A stretch of 34,956 bases of DNA from Paulinella micropora (GCA_009731375.1 BJOX01000112.1:388731-423686), one strand, 5' to 3'; numbered from the stretch's first letter, positions 22,617 through 34,038 are shown. A program made the numbers and translations. Notes: generated by a model not told the origin, from the letters alone.

Positions 22617-23130
22617 NNNNNNNNNNNNNNNNNNNNNNNNNNNNNNNNNNNNNNNNNNNNNNNNNNNNNNNNNNNNNNNNNNNNNNNNNNNNNNNNNNNN
22701 NNNNNNNNNNNNNNNNNNNNNNNNNNNNNNNNNNNNNNNNNNNNNNNNNNNNNNNNNNNNNNNNNNNNNNNNNNNNNNNNNNNNNNNNNNNNNNNNNNNN
22801 NNNNNNNNNNNNNNNNNNNNNNNNNNNNNNNNNNNNNNNNNNNNNNNNNNNNNNNNNNNNNNNNNNNNNNNNNNNNNNNNNNNNNNNNNNNNNNNNNNNN
22901 NNNNNNNNNNNNNNNNNNNNNNNNNNNNNNNNNNNNNNNNNNNNNNNNNNNNNNNNNNNNNNNNNNNNNNNNNNNNNNNNNNNNNNNNNNNNNNNNNNNN
23001 NNNNNNNNNNNNNNNNNNNNNNNNNNNNNNNNNNNNNNNNNNNNNNNNNNNNNNNNNNNNNNNNNNNNNNNNNNNNNNNNNNNNNNNNNNNNNNNNNNNN
23101 NNNNNNNNNNNNNNNNNNNNNNNNNNNNNN
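22617..23130. other. Assembly gap (514 N)
   Basis: Run of N in the first copy of the 2.1-kb duplication, followed directly by GGGGA repeats. Confidence 1.
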
Positions 23131-23165
23131 GGGGAGGGGATGGGAGGGAGTCGGAGAGACGGAGT

Positions 23166-23211
<46 letters not shown>

Positions 23212-23746
23212 CAGACCTGGCGGCTTGTATTAGCAAGCTTTGCAAAGCTTGCTTCTATGTACATGGATGTATGTGTATGCATGTATGTATGTATGCATGT
23301 ATGTATGTATGTGGATGGGTGGATGGGTGGATGGATGGATGGAGGGACGGATGGATGGATGGATGGATGGGTGGGTGGGTGGGTGGATGGATGGATGGAT
23401 GGATGGGTGGGTGGGTGGGTGGGTGGATGGATGGATGGATGGATATATGAATGGATAGATGGATGGATAGATGGATGGATATGTATGTGTATGTATGTGC
23501 ATGTATGTACATGTATGTATATGTATGTGTATGTATGTATGTATGTATGTGCATGCATGTATGTATGTATGTATGTATGTATGTATGTATGTATGTATGT
23601 ATGTATATGTATATGTATATGTATATATATATATTATAATATAATATATATACATATATATATAATATAATATAATATATGTATGTATGTATGTATGTAT
23701 GTATATGTAGGTAGGTGGGTAGGTAGTGGGTAGGTAGGTAGGTAGG

Positions 23747-23765
<19 letters not shown>
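23131..23765. repeat. Tandem duplication, first copy (right part)
   Basis: In order: GGGGA, 'GGAGTCGGAGAGACGG', (GA)n, 'GATCAGACCTGGCGG', a 22-bp perfect palindrome (23232-23253), TATG, (GGAT)n/(GGGT)n, TATG, TA-rich, then GGTA/GATA. The same order recurs at 25225-26060. Confidence 0.9.
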
Positions 23766-23809
<44 letters not shown>

Positions 23810-24387
23810 CTGGATAGATAGGTGTAGACAGATAGATGCAGATAGATAAATGTAGATAGATGTAGATAGATAGATAGATAGATGGATAGATAGATAAATA
23901 GATAGATAGATAGATAGATCATACACACATGCATACATGCATACATACATACATACATACATACATACATACATACATACATACAAAACAAGCAAGTGGT
24001 TCAGTCAGGTCGGCACATAGTGCACACCACGCCTTAAATAACATTATATACATACATGCATACATACATACATACATACATACATACATACATACATACA
24101 TACATACGTACACACATGCATATATATGCATACAAAAGGACCAAGTGGTTCAACCAGGTCGACACATAATACACACCACGCCTTACGTAACATTGCATAC
24201 ATCACACACATCACATACATCACATACATAACATACATAACATACATAACATACATACATACATACATACATACATCTTCTTCTTTCTTCCTTACTTTTC
24301 TTCTTTCTACTTTCTTCTTTCTTCTTACTTCTTGCTTCTTGCTTCTTTCCTCTTTTATTCTTATCTCTCCTCCTATCTACCTGCCCG

Positions 24388-24427
<40 letters not shown>

Positions 24428-24722
24428 ATGTATGTATGTATATTTATGTATGTATGTCTGTATGTATGCATGCATGTATGTATGTATGTATGTATGTTTG
24501 TATCATTGTATGTTATGTATGTATGTTATGGATAGAAGGATAGGTGTTGTTTCGACCTGTGGCTTGTTGTATGTATGTATGTATGTATGTATGTATAGGT
24601 ATGTATGTTATGTTATGTTATGTGTGTGTGGGGACAACAGTCTGGCTGGTGTGTGTTGTCTACCTGTGGCTTTGCTGTAGGCAGTAGGGGAAAGGAGGGG
24701 GGGGGGGGGGGAGGGGGGGGGG
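23766..24722. repeat. GATA, TACA, CTT-rich and TATG arrays with reverse family-4 copies
   Basis: GATA to 23920, TACA arrays with two reverse family-4 units (23985-24036, 24128-24188), a TTC-rich stretch 24273-24370, TATC 24393-24425, TATG with family-5 units near 24530-24572 and 24628-24680, then poly-G from about 24697. Confidence 0.9.
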
Positions 24723-25224
24723 NNNNNNNNNNNNNNNNNNNNNNNNNNNNNNNNNNNNNNNNNNNNNNNNNNNNNNNNNNNNNNNNNNNNNNNNNNNNNN
24801 NNNNNNNNNNNNNNNNNNNNNNNNNNNNNNNNNNNNNNNNNNNNNNNNNNNNNNNNNNNNNNNNNNNNNNNNNNNNNNNNNNNNNNNNNNNNNNNNNNNN
24901 NNNNNNNNNNNNNNNNNNNNNNNNNNNNNNNNNNNNNNNNNNNNNNNNNNNNNNNNNNNNNNNNNNNNNNNNNNNNNNNNNNNNNNNNNNNNNNNNNNNN
25001 NNNNNNNNNNNNNNNNNNNNNNNNNNNNNNNNNNNNNNNNNNNNNNNNNNNNNNNNNNNNNNNNNNNNNNNNNNNNNNNNNNNNNNNNNNNNNNNNNNNN
25101 NNNNNNNNNNNNNNNNNNNNNNNNNNNNNNNNNNNNNNNNNNNNNNNNNNNNNNNNNNNNNNNNNNNNNNNNNNNNNNNNNNNNNNNNNNNNNNNNNNNN
25201 NNNNNNNNNNNNNNNNNNNNNNNN
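24723..25224. other. Assembly gap (502 N)
   Basis: Flanked by poly-G on the left and (GGGGA)n on the right. Confidence 1.
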
Positions 25225-26010
25225 GGGGAGGGGAGGGGAGGGGAGGGGAGAGGAGAGGAGGGGAGGGGAGGGGAGAGGAGAAGAGAGGAGAGGAGAGGAG
25301 GGAGTCGGAGAGACGGAGTCGGAGAGAGAGAGAGAGAGAGAGAGAGAGGATCAGACCTGGCGGCTTGTATTAGCAAGCTTTGCAAAGCTTGCTTCTATGT
25401 ACATGGATGTATGTGTGTATGCATGTATGTGTGCATGCATGTATGTATGCATGTATGTATGTATGTGGATGGGTGGATGGATGGATGGACGGACGGACGG
25501 ATGGATGGATGGATGGATGGGTGGGTGGGTGGGTGGGTGGATGCATGGATGCATGGATGGATGGATGGATGGATGGATGGATGGGTGGGTGGGTGGGTGG
25601 GTGGGTGGATGGATGGATGGATAGATGGATGGATATGTATGTATATGTATGTGCATGTGTATATGTATGTGCATTTATGTATGTAAGTATGTATGTGCAT
25701 GTATGTATGTATGTGTGTATATATGTATGTATGTATTTATGCAGATGGATGGATAGATGGATGGATATGTATGTATATGTATGTGCATGTATGTACATGT
25801 ATGTGCATGTATGTATGTAAGTATGATGTGCATGTATGTATGTATGTATGTATGTATATATGTATGTATGTATTTATGTATGTATATATATATTATATAT
25901 TATATATATATAATAGTATGTATGTATGTATGTATGTATGTATGTATGCATGTATGTATGTATGTGTGTATATGTAGGTGGGTAGGTAGGTAGGTAGGTA
26001 GGTAGGTAGG

Positions 26011-26060
<50 letters not shown>
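25225..26060. repeat. Tandem duplication, second copy (right part)
   Basis: Repeats the order of 23131-23765, with the palindrome at 25372-25393, 2140 bp from the first. It is longer because the 'GGATGGATAGATGG' plus TATG stretch is itself doubled (25615-25745 and 25745-25860). Ends in GATA. Confidence 0.9.
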
Positions 26061-26062
<2 letters not shown>

Positions 26063-26063
<1 letters not shown>

Positions 26064-26535
26064 GAGATATCGACTAATGTCAGAAAAAAGGAGCTTCTGA
26101 TTTCGTCAACCGAGGGGGTCTGTGGCAAAGTATTTACCCGATGCCCAGCTAAGCCGTGATATTTGCACGGAAGGGACTAATACAGGTGATACCAGAAGAG
26201 CTCTCTCGACAGCATGTCTCTGCGAGAGCTCAAACCTCCCCAGTACCGGGCGGGGCCAGGGCTCGTTCCATAAGCGCCCCTTGCAGAACGAGCTCCCACC
26301 TCCATTACAGAGGACCCAGTAAGCAGATGGAGTTTCGAGACTGTGACATCGACTGTCTAGCATAAACCGACAGAGCACTGTGGGTTTTATTCCGGGCTCA
26401 ACAAGCGAGAAAGGGCACCCTGAGGGAACAGGATTGTGCTTCCCGTCGCTATTTCGGCATGTGACTTATAGGCGTATGGCTAGGCACACATAAGGCACCC
26501 CACCACGGGCCCAGCACTCCCACACCATCTCCTAA
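26063..26535 (-). repeat. Dispersed element family 1, reverse copy with longest far end
   Basis: Begins at the shared terminus after GATA, carries the 40-bp insertion of the 13-kb copy, and extends beyond it to 'CCACGGGCCCAGCAC...CACACCATC' before GATA resumes. This far-end extension matches the interior of the copy at 3116-3722 (reverse of 3284-3330). Confidence 0.85.
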
Positions 26536-26930
<395 letters not shown>

Positions 26931-26978
26931 CCTGACCTTCCGAGGTGACCGCTTGTGCATTTTCCACCCACCACTCAC

Positions 26979-27098
26979 CACAAAAAACTCCGAGTCAGAT
27001 ACCATTTTTGGTGGACAATTTTCCTTTCCCATTTTTTTGGGGAAGGTGACGCTTTTGTGAGCTTTGTTCCACCTTTTCTCCTTTTCTTTTCTTGCCAT
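26979..27098 (-). CDS. Probable first coding exon of an unidentified gene
   Basis: On the minus strand an ATG at 27098 in a full Kozak context (GTGCCATGG) opens exactly 40 codons to a strong donor, GTG|GTGAGT. The product is lysine-rich: MARKEKEKRWNKAHKSVTF, then PKKMGKENCPPKM and VSDSEFFV. It could be a nuclear or nucleic-acid-binding N terminus, but I recognise no domain. The frame is also open upstream of this ATG for about 50 codons without another ATG. The next exon is not visible: GATA repeats, a family-1 element and gaps lie to the left. It points away from the plus-strand gene on the right. Confidence 0.5.
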
Positions 27099-27900
27099 GG
27101 CACTGTTTTTGCACTCCTTCACACACTTGCTACTATGTGTTGGTATTTGTATAAGTGGTGCGTTTGGTATTATTGTTTTGATTGTGAAATTTGCAAAAGG
27201 AAATGATAACTGTCTATAACTGTCTACATATCTGCTGCCTCCCAAGGTAAATTGATCAGTTCTCGCAAGTCATGAGCTGTCATGCGTGTTTCACAACTGT
27301 GCATCTGTTATCCTCACATGAATGTTAAATTTTTTATAGTTACATGCATTTTATTTTGCTGTATGTGTTCACTAGCTTACAAGAAGTGTTTTTATCAGAA
27401 AAATATTCACACTGCTTTTTTGCCTATGTCACTGAAAAACATAAATCCAACATACATTTTCTGTAAGTTCAATAATATATGTTAGCCTAACTACAACGAC
27501 ACTGTAACTAGTACTGTATATGCAGAATTTATTGATCAAACTCAAGAAAAAAAGTAAAAAATAGTGTAGAATACATGCGTTTTTAGAAAAATATAAAAAC
27601 TGTTTTTGCTGATTTCACTTAAAAACACATTTTCAATAAATATATTATGTTAGTTCAATAATATATGTTGCTGCCAACTAAAGCAACACTGTAAATGCAG
27701 AATTTATGTCTTAAATATCAAAAATAGGGAGCAAATATCCTTCATTTGTACAAAAAATATATATCACAATGTCGCATCTAATAAACTTGTCTACCTTGAA
27801 GCCCAGCAAACCTTCAACAAGCACAGTCAGTAATTACGAACATATGCATGTAAAAGTAAGTTAATTATTGATAAATATACATTCTCTCTCTTTTTCTCCA
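27099..27900. other. Unique AT-rich intergenic sequence with an imperfect 188-bp direct repeat
   Basis: One of the few long non-repetitive stretches. 'GTTCAATAATATATGTT' occurs near 27466 and 27654, followed in both by 'CAACACTGTAA' or 'CGACACTGTAA' and 'ATGCAGAATTTAT'. Preceding sequence also aligns loosely. Lies between two divergent genes, so it may hold their promoters, but no element can be named. Confidence 0.6.
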
Positions 27901-27924
27901 CCCCCCCCCCCCCCCCCGGGGGGG

Positions 27925-28472
27925 NNNNNNNNNNNNNNNNNNNNNNNNNNNNNNNNNNNNNNNNNNNNNNNNNNNNNNNNNNNNNNNNNNNNNNNNNNNN
28001 NNNNNNNNNNNNNNNNNNNNNNNNNNNNNNNNNNNNNNNNNNNNNNNNNNNNNNNNNNNNNNNNNNNNNNNNNNNNNNNNNNNNNNNNNNNNNNNNNNNN
28101 NNNNNNNNNNNNNNNNNNNNNNNNNNNNNNNNNNNNNNNNNNNNNNNNNNNNNNNNNNNNNNNNNNNNNNNNNNNNNNNNNNNNNNNNNNNNNNNNNNNN
28201 NNNNNNNNNNNNNNNNNNNNNNNNNNNNNNNNNNNNNNNNNNNNNNNNNNNNNNNNNNNNNNNNNNNNNNNNNNNNNNNNNNNNNNNNNNNNNNNNNNNN
28301 NNNNNNNNNNNNNNNNNNNNNNNNNNNNNNNNNNNNNNNNNNNNNNNNNNNNNNNNNNNNNNNNNNNNNNNNNNNNNNNNNNNNNNNNNNNNNNNNNNNN
28401 NNNNNNNNNNNNNNNNNNNNNNNNNNNNNNNNNNNNNNNNNNNNNNNNNNNNNNNNNNNNNNNNNNNNNNNN
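27925..28472. other. Assembly gap (548 N)
   Basis: Preceded by poly-C then poly-G and followed by (CA)n. Confidence 1.
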
Positions 28473-28535
28473 CACAACACACACACACACAACACACACA
28501 CACACACACACAACACACACACACACACAACACAC

Positions 28536-28573
<38 letters not shown>

Positions 28574-28603
28574 GAATAAATAAATAAATAAATAAATAAA
28601 ATA

Positions 28604-28650
<47 letters not shown>

Positions 28651-28703
28651 GCCGGAGAGGGAGAGAGAGCAACAGAAAAGGAAGAAACAAATAAATAAGG
28701 AAA

Positions 28704-28734
<31 letters not shown>

Positions 28735-28952
28735 ATACGTAAAGAAATGAAAAAATGACATAAATGAATGAATAAATCAATAAATAAATAAATAAATAAA
28801 TAAATAAATGAGACGGAGAGAGAGAGAGAGGGATAGGTGGTGTTTTGTGTGTGTGTGTTGTGTGTGTGTGTGTGTATGCATGTAGGTAGGTATATATGTA
28901 GGTAGGTATGTGTGTTGTGCGTGTGTGTGTGTGTGTGTGTTGTGTGCGTGTG

Positions 28953-28983
<31 letters not shown>

Positions 28984-29301
28984 GTGTGCGTGCGTGCGTG
29001 TGTGTTTGTGTGTGTGTGTGTGCGTGCGTGCGTGTGTGCGTGTGTCGTGTGTGTGTGTGTGTGTGTGTGTTGTGCGTGTGTTGTGTGTGTGTGTGTGTGT
29101 GTGTTGTGTTGTGTTGTGTGCGTGTGTTGTGTGTATGTGTGTGTTTGTGTGTATGTATGTATGTATGTGTGTCTTTGTGTCTGTGTGGTGGTGGTGGTGG
29201 TGGTGGTGGTGTGAGTGTGTGTGTGTGTGTATGTATGTGTGTGTGTGTGTGTGTTTGTGTCTGTGTGGTGGTGGTGGTGGTGGTGGTGGTGGTGTGTGTG
29301 T

Positions 29302-29379
<78 letters not shown>

Positions 29380-29380
29380 G

Positions 29381-29415
<35 letters not shown>
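28473..29415. repeat. (CA)n, (AAGT)n, (AAAT)n, (GT)n, (TGG)n and (CT)n arrays
   Basis: CA to 28535, AAGT to 28575, AAAT 28576-28810 with two GA-rich islands, GT-rich from 28840 to 29310 with two (TGG)n blocks (about 29187-29210 and 29267-29293), then CT to 29412. Confidence 0.95.
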
Positions 29416-29609
29416 GAATCGGTTATAGAAATGCTGCAAAAAATTAATAACATATAGATATATACTATGTTTCCGGTTATTGACACTAGTAACAGTTATT
29501 TTTTTTTAAAATTCAAACTGTAGTGTTTGTGTAAAATTAAGTTTAATAAACTGCAAAGGGGCACCCTGTCGCGCTGCGAGGCGGGGTCGGCAGCGCGGGG
29601 TTGGCGTAG

Positions 29610-29651
<42 letters not shown>

Positions 29652-29768
29652 NNNNNNNNNNCTCTATCTAAATCTATCACACGTCGGCTCTGCCGGACCC
29701 GAAATCTTCTTACTTACTTACTTACTTACTAACTTACTTGCTTCCTGGCTTACATACTTACTTTTCAG
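29416..29768. other. Unique sequence, poly-C with gap, (TTAC)n
   Basis: About 190 bp unique sequence, poly-C 29612-29651 followed by a 10-N gap, then CTTA repeats leading to a good acceptor at 29768. Upstream exons of the plus-strand gene may be lost here. Confidence 0.6.
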
Positions 29769-29809
29769 TACTAAGACGCTGGTCTATTGAATACGAAACC
29801 CTCAGGCAC
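29769..29809 (+). CDS. Candidate exon a of the plus-strand gene
   Basis: Acceptor 'CTTACTTTTCAG' followed by 2 nt and 13 sense codons, LRRWSIEYETLRH, then CAC|GTAGCC. It ends in phase 0 and so joins exon b. The pattern R-W-x2-E-x3-L-R matches, as I remember it, the end of the chromo-barrel domain of MRG15/MSL3 proteins. The donor is weak and the exon is only 41 nt, so this is tentative. Confidence 0.35.
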
Positions 29810-29933
29810 GTAGCCTATTAAACACTCAGCACAAATCCGATACATAGTAATTATTTTTGTTTATTTATATAGTTATTTATTTTTTCACTTACTTATTTAT
29901 TTTTTGTTGTTTTTTGCTTGGTTCTTGTCTCAG

Positions 29934-30002
29934 ATGAGTGACGGACCTTTCAAACCCATCACAGATGGAAGGTCTGACTCACACACACAGCAAAAAAGCA
30001 AC
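29934..30002 (+). CDS. Plus-strand gene, exon b
   Basis: Acceptor 'GGTTCTTGTCTCAG' then ATG AGT GAC. 23 codons, MSDGPFKPITDGRSDSHT plus QQKSN, to the donor AAC|GTAAAG; 69 nt, phase 0 to phase 0. The ATG could be a start codon but the acceptor in front suggests an internal exon. Polar and probably unstructured. Confidence 0.5.
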
Positions 30003-30033
30003 GTAAAGAATCTCCTGGTCCTTTCTGTCTTCC

Positions 30034-30093
<60 letters not shown>

Positions 30094-30505
30094 TCTCACA
30101 TACCCGCTTACTGTATGTCTTACCCAACATATCCCCCCCCCCCCTTCATTTTTTTTCATACATAATGAGTTTGCAAACACGCAATATGGATATTGTCCTT
30201 TGCCTGATACCAAGCAGGATGTCAAAGCAAACTGTCAAGGTCAATCCATATGTAAATACTTAAATAAGTATATATTTACATGCACTTTGATTTAGACACG
30301 AAAGCATTTTCATACTTGGTGTTGTGTGCAGGTGTAGCGACAGCAAAACAAAAATGCAGGGTAAACACAAAAAAAATGACAAGCAAAAGGGGGTGTGATT
30401 CAAAGCATCCCACCCCCCCCCCCCCCTTTGCTTTTGAATTTTGCTATCGTTTGCCAGTTTTGCCATATTCGTTNNNNNNNNNNACATACATATACATACT
30501 TAACG

Positions 30506-30570
<65 letters not shown>

Positions 30571-30739
30571 GTTGTACATACATACATACACATACATACA
30601 TACACATGTACATACATACATATGTATGTATTTATACATACATGCACATACATACATCTACGTTGTTGTACATACGTACATATACATGCATGCATATATT
30701 GTTGTTGTTGTTCTTGTTCTTGTTGTTGTTGTTGTACAG
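30003..30739. repeat. Intron with (CT)n, poly-C, 10-N gap, (GTT)n and TACA repeats
   Basis: CT at 30054-30087, C runs near 30133-30144 and 30411-30426, a gap at 30474-30483, (GTT)n at 30504-30574, TACA to 30657. No further exon seen. Confidence 0.85.
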
Positions 30740-30831
30740 GTTGAATTTATTCAATGCTTTGCGTCCTGGCTCCTGCAAAAGCAGAACCAAGTCAAACAGG
30801 GCAAACTGATTGCATCCTCCACTGCTGACGG
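30740..30831 (+). CDS. Plus-strand gene, exon c
   Basis: Acceptor 'GTTGTTGTTGTACAG', donor GG|GTAACA, 92 nt. Encodes VEFIQCFASWLLQKQNQ, then VKQGKLIASSTADG, with the last codon split 2+1 to exon d. Probably an amphipathic helix region. The combination with exon d ('STADGYLSFAMTIIKDLFG') faintly recalls the core-binding domain of tyrosine recombinases, but no catalytic residues follow, so I do not call it that. Confidence 0.6.
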
Positions 30832-31638
<807 letters not shown>

Positions 31639-31730
31639 GTATCTATCATTCGCCATGACCATCATCAAGGACTTATTTGGCAGGAAGTGCTTCGAGGAGT
31701 ACGACCAAGAAAGTGTTGAATCTAATCCGG
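31639..31730 (+). CDS. Plus-strand gene, exon d
   Basis: Acceptor 'TTGTTGCCAG', donor CCGG|GTACTT, 92 nt, the same length as exon c. Completes the glycine codon of exon c and reads YLSFAMTIIKDLFGRKCF, then EEYDQESVESNP, ending with 1 nt. An acidic, probably flexible segment begins at its end. Confidence 0.6.
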
Positions 31731-31820
31731 GTACTTTTCCATCTCTCTGTATCTCTATCTATCTATCTATCTATGATATCTCTCTCTCTCTCTCTCTCTC
31801 TTTCTTTCTCTCTCTTTCTT

Positions 31821-31854
<34 letters not shown>

Positions 31855-31922
31855 CTTCTCTTTTGGTCTCTATCTCTCTGTCTCTATCTATGCCTCATTC
31901 CCCCCTCCTCCTCCTCCTCCTC

Positions 31923-32017
<95 letters not shown>

Positions 32018-32067
32018 NNNNNNNNNNNNNNNNNNNNNNNNNNNNNNNNNNNNNNNNNNNATCTATC

Positions 32068-32143
<76 letters not shown>

Positions 32144-32160
32144 CATCCATCCATCCATCC

Positions 32161-32250
<90 letters not shown>

Positions 32251-32280
32251 TTATCTATCTTTCTATCTATCTATCTATCC

Positions 32281-32362
<82 letters not shown>

Positions 32363-32415
32363 TTACTGTCTGTGTCTTTCTCTCTTTCTCTTTCTCCTTT
32401 TCCTCTTCCTCTCTC

Positions 32416-32466
<51 letters not shown>

Positions 32467-32495
32467 AATTCTCCCTAGCTATGAACCAAGTCCAG
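31731..32495. repeat. Intron with CT and TATC arrays and a 43-N gap
   Basis: Pyrimidine-rich throughout; gap 32018-32060. A more usual-looking acceptor ends at 32478 (CTCCCTAG) but is out of phase with exon d by one base. The CAG at 32495 restores phase. Confidence 0.8.
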
Positions 32496-32561
32496 AAGAC
32501 GATGCAACAGAAGTGGAAGTAGTTCGACAGGGTCTTGCTAATTTTTTGGATCAGGTGTTTG
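32496..32561 (+). CDS. Plus-strand gene, exon e
   Basis: With the start at 32496 it completes a glutamate codon with exon d and reads EDDATEVEVVRQGLANF, then LDQVF, ending with 1 nt before TTTG|GTGCGT. If the acceptor at 32478 is used instead, five more residues (YEPSP) precede it, but then an unseen exon or a base error is needed upstream. Confidence 0.5.
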
Positions 32562-32733
32562 GTGCGTACTTATAATTGCATATACACATATGCTGTTTTT
32601 TCATTTTATTTTTCCTGAATTACATTTTTCTAATTTATTTATTTTAATATTCACTGCGTTTACCCCAACACTCTATGTACATCCTTGTCTTTCATACTAT
32701 TCTTTTTAATTTACATAAATTGTTTGGTTGCAG

Positions 32734-32797
32734 GGAAAGACGTGTCAGCAAGCATTCCTTATAACGTCAGAAGTGCGTTACTGGCTAATTTTTTAAG
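32734..32797 (+). CDS. Plus-strand gene, exon f
   Basis: Acceptor 'TTTGGTTGCAG', donor AAG|GTTTCT, 64 nt. Joins in phase to both neighbours and reads GKDVSASIPYNVRSALLAN then FLR. Followed by a 138-bp AT-rich intron free of simple repeats. Confidence 0.65.
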
Positions 32798-32935
32798 GTT
32801 TCTACCTATAAACATAAAATATCGCAAATGTACATACACGAACTTTATCTTTTTGTGTGCACGCATAAATATATAAACACGTTATATTTAACTGCAGCTA
32901 CACTGACCCTGCTTGCATGTTTATAATTTATGTAG

Positions 32936-33238
32936 GACCTGGCCAGAATTCAAGCAGCAGTATCCAAAGTTGACTGTGCATACTCAAATATTGGATCTTC
33001 TCGAACATTATGTTGAGGGTTTCACTAATTTATTGAGGGAACATTACTACAAGCTCAACTTGCAATTTTTCTCAGTAGAACAAATTCTGAAGGGAGAAGA
33101 AGCAGGGCAAAAAACTATGGTTGAAACCTTGTTAGACAATCGAAAGGATATACAGAGATTGTATACTGCCGTCTCCACACTGTCAACACAGTTAGCAAGG
33201 TTTTGTCTCTTGTATCCCCACAGAAAAATTTATTTTCT
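32936..33238 (+). CDS. Plus-strand gene, exon g
   Basis: Acceptor 'TTTATGTAG', then 101 codons to the strong donor TTTCT|GTAAGG. Without that splice a TAA follows at once (33240-33242). The protein is helical and soluble-looking: TWPEFKQQYPKLTVHTQILD, then LLEHYVEGFTNLLREHYY..., ending ...LARFCLLYPHRKIYF. The spacing IP(exon f)...TQILDLLEHYVEGF...LLYP resembles what I remember of the first half of the MRG domain (MSL3 type). No active-site motif is seen. This is the most convincing coding block of the window in terms of composition. Confidence 0.75.
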
Positions 33239-33309
33239 GTAAGGCAAACAAAGGAATTATTTTTTTCTTGCTCCTCTTCCTCCTCCCCTTCCTCTTCTTC
33301 CTCCAACAG

Positions 33310-33930
33310 GACCTCTTCCTCTTCTTCCTCTAGCACCAAAAAATCTTCCTCCTCCAGGACTAAAACATCTTCTTCCTGCCTTTCCTCTTCTTCATCTTCC
33401 TCCTCTTCTTCCTCCACGTCTTCCTCTTCCTCCACTTCTTCATCCCCTTTCTCCTCCTCGTCCTCCCCCGCATCCTCTTCTTCTTCTTCTTCTTCTTCTT
33501 CTTCTTCTTCTTCTTCTTCTTCTTCTTCTTCTTCTTCTTCTTCTTCTTCTTCTTCTTCTTCTTCTTCTTCTTCTTCTTCTTCGTCTTCTTCTTCTTCTCC
33601 TCCTCCTCCTCCTCCTCCTCCTCCTCCTTCTCCTTCTCCTCCTTCTCCTCCTCCTCCTTCTTCTCCTTCTTCTTCTTCTTCTTCTTCTTCTTCTTCTTCT
33701 TCTTCTTCTTCTTCTTCTCCTTCTGTTGCTGCTGCTGCTGCTTCGCATGCTTCTGCTGCTGATAGTGAGGGTGGTGAGGATGGTAGTGATGGATGTGATG
33801 GTGGCGGTGGAAACAGTGCTGATGCTGATGGTGGGTCCTCTTTAAGTGATATCGATGAGGATTCCCTCAGATTGATGCAACCTCACGTTCCTCACGTTCT
33901 TAATTCTACTTCCCGAGGAATACGCAGGAA
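33310..33930 (+). CDS. Plus-strand gene, exon h (serine-rich insert)
   Basis: The acceptor CCAACAG at 33309 gives an in-phase join with exon g; a second one, CTCCAG near 33356, is also in phase. The exon encodes a Ser/Thr/Lys segment, a polyserine tract (TCT and TCC codons from about 33360 to 33720, with a Pro-rich island), then a normal-looking tail: VAAAAASHASAADSEGGED, a Gly/Asp-rich part, and SLSDIDEDSLRLMQPHVPHV. The frame meets TAA at 33932-33934, but a donor AA|GTAATC just before it allows continuation, and the frame beyond is long and coding-like. If unspliced, the protein would end here. Confidence 0.6.
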
Positions 33931-34038
33931 GTAATCGATTTCAGTGGATGTAGTGTATGGGATGTTACACATTTCCTGTCAGTGTACAGAATTAGGGATA
34001 AGTAGTCCTGCTTCCTTTTCGCATCTTGTCTACAACAG

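Noticed and set aside
33200-33223. 24-nt mini-intron between GTTTTG and CCCCACAG in the plus-strand gene
   Set aside because: It is a multiple of three, so removal changes nothing in frame and still runs into the TAA. The GTAAGG donor at 33239 with acceptor at 33309 solves the frame.
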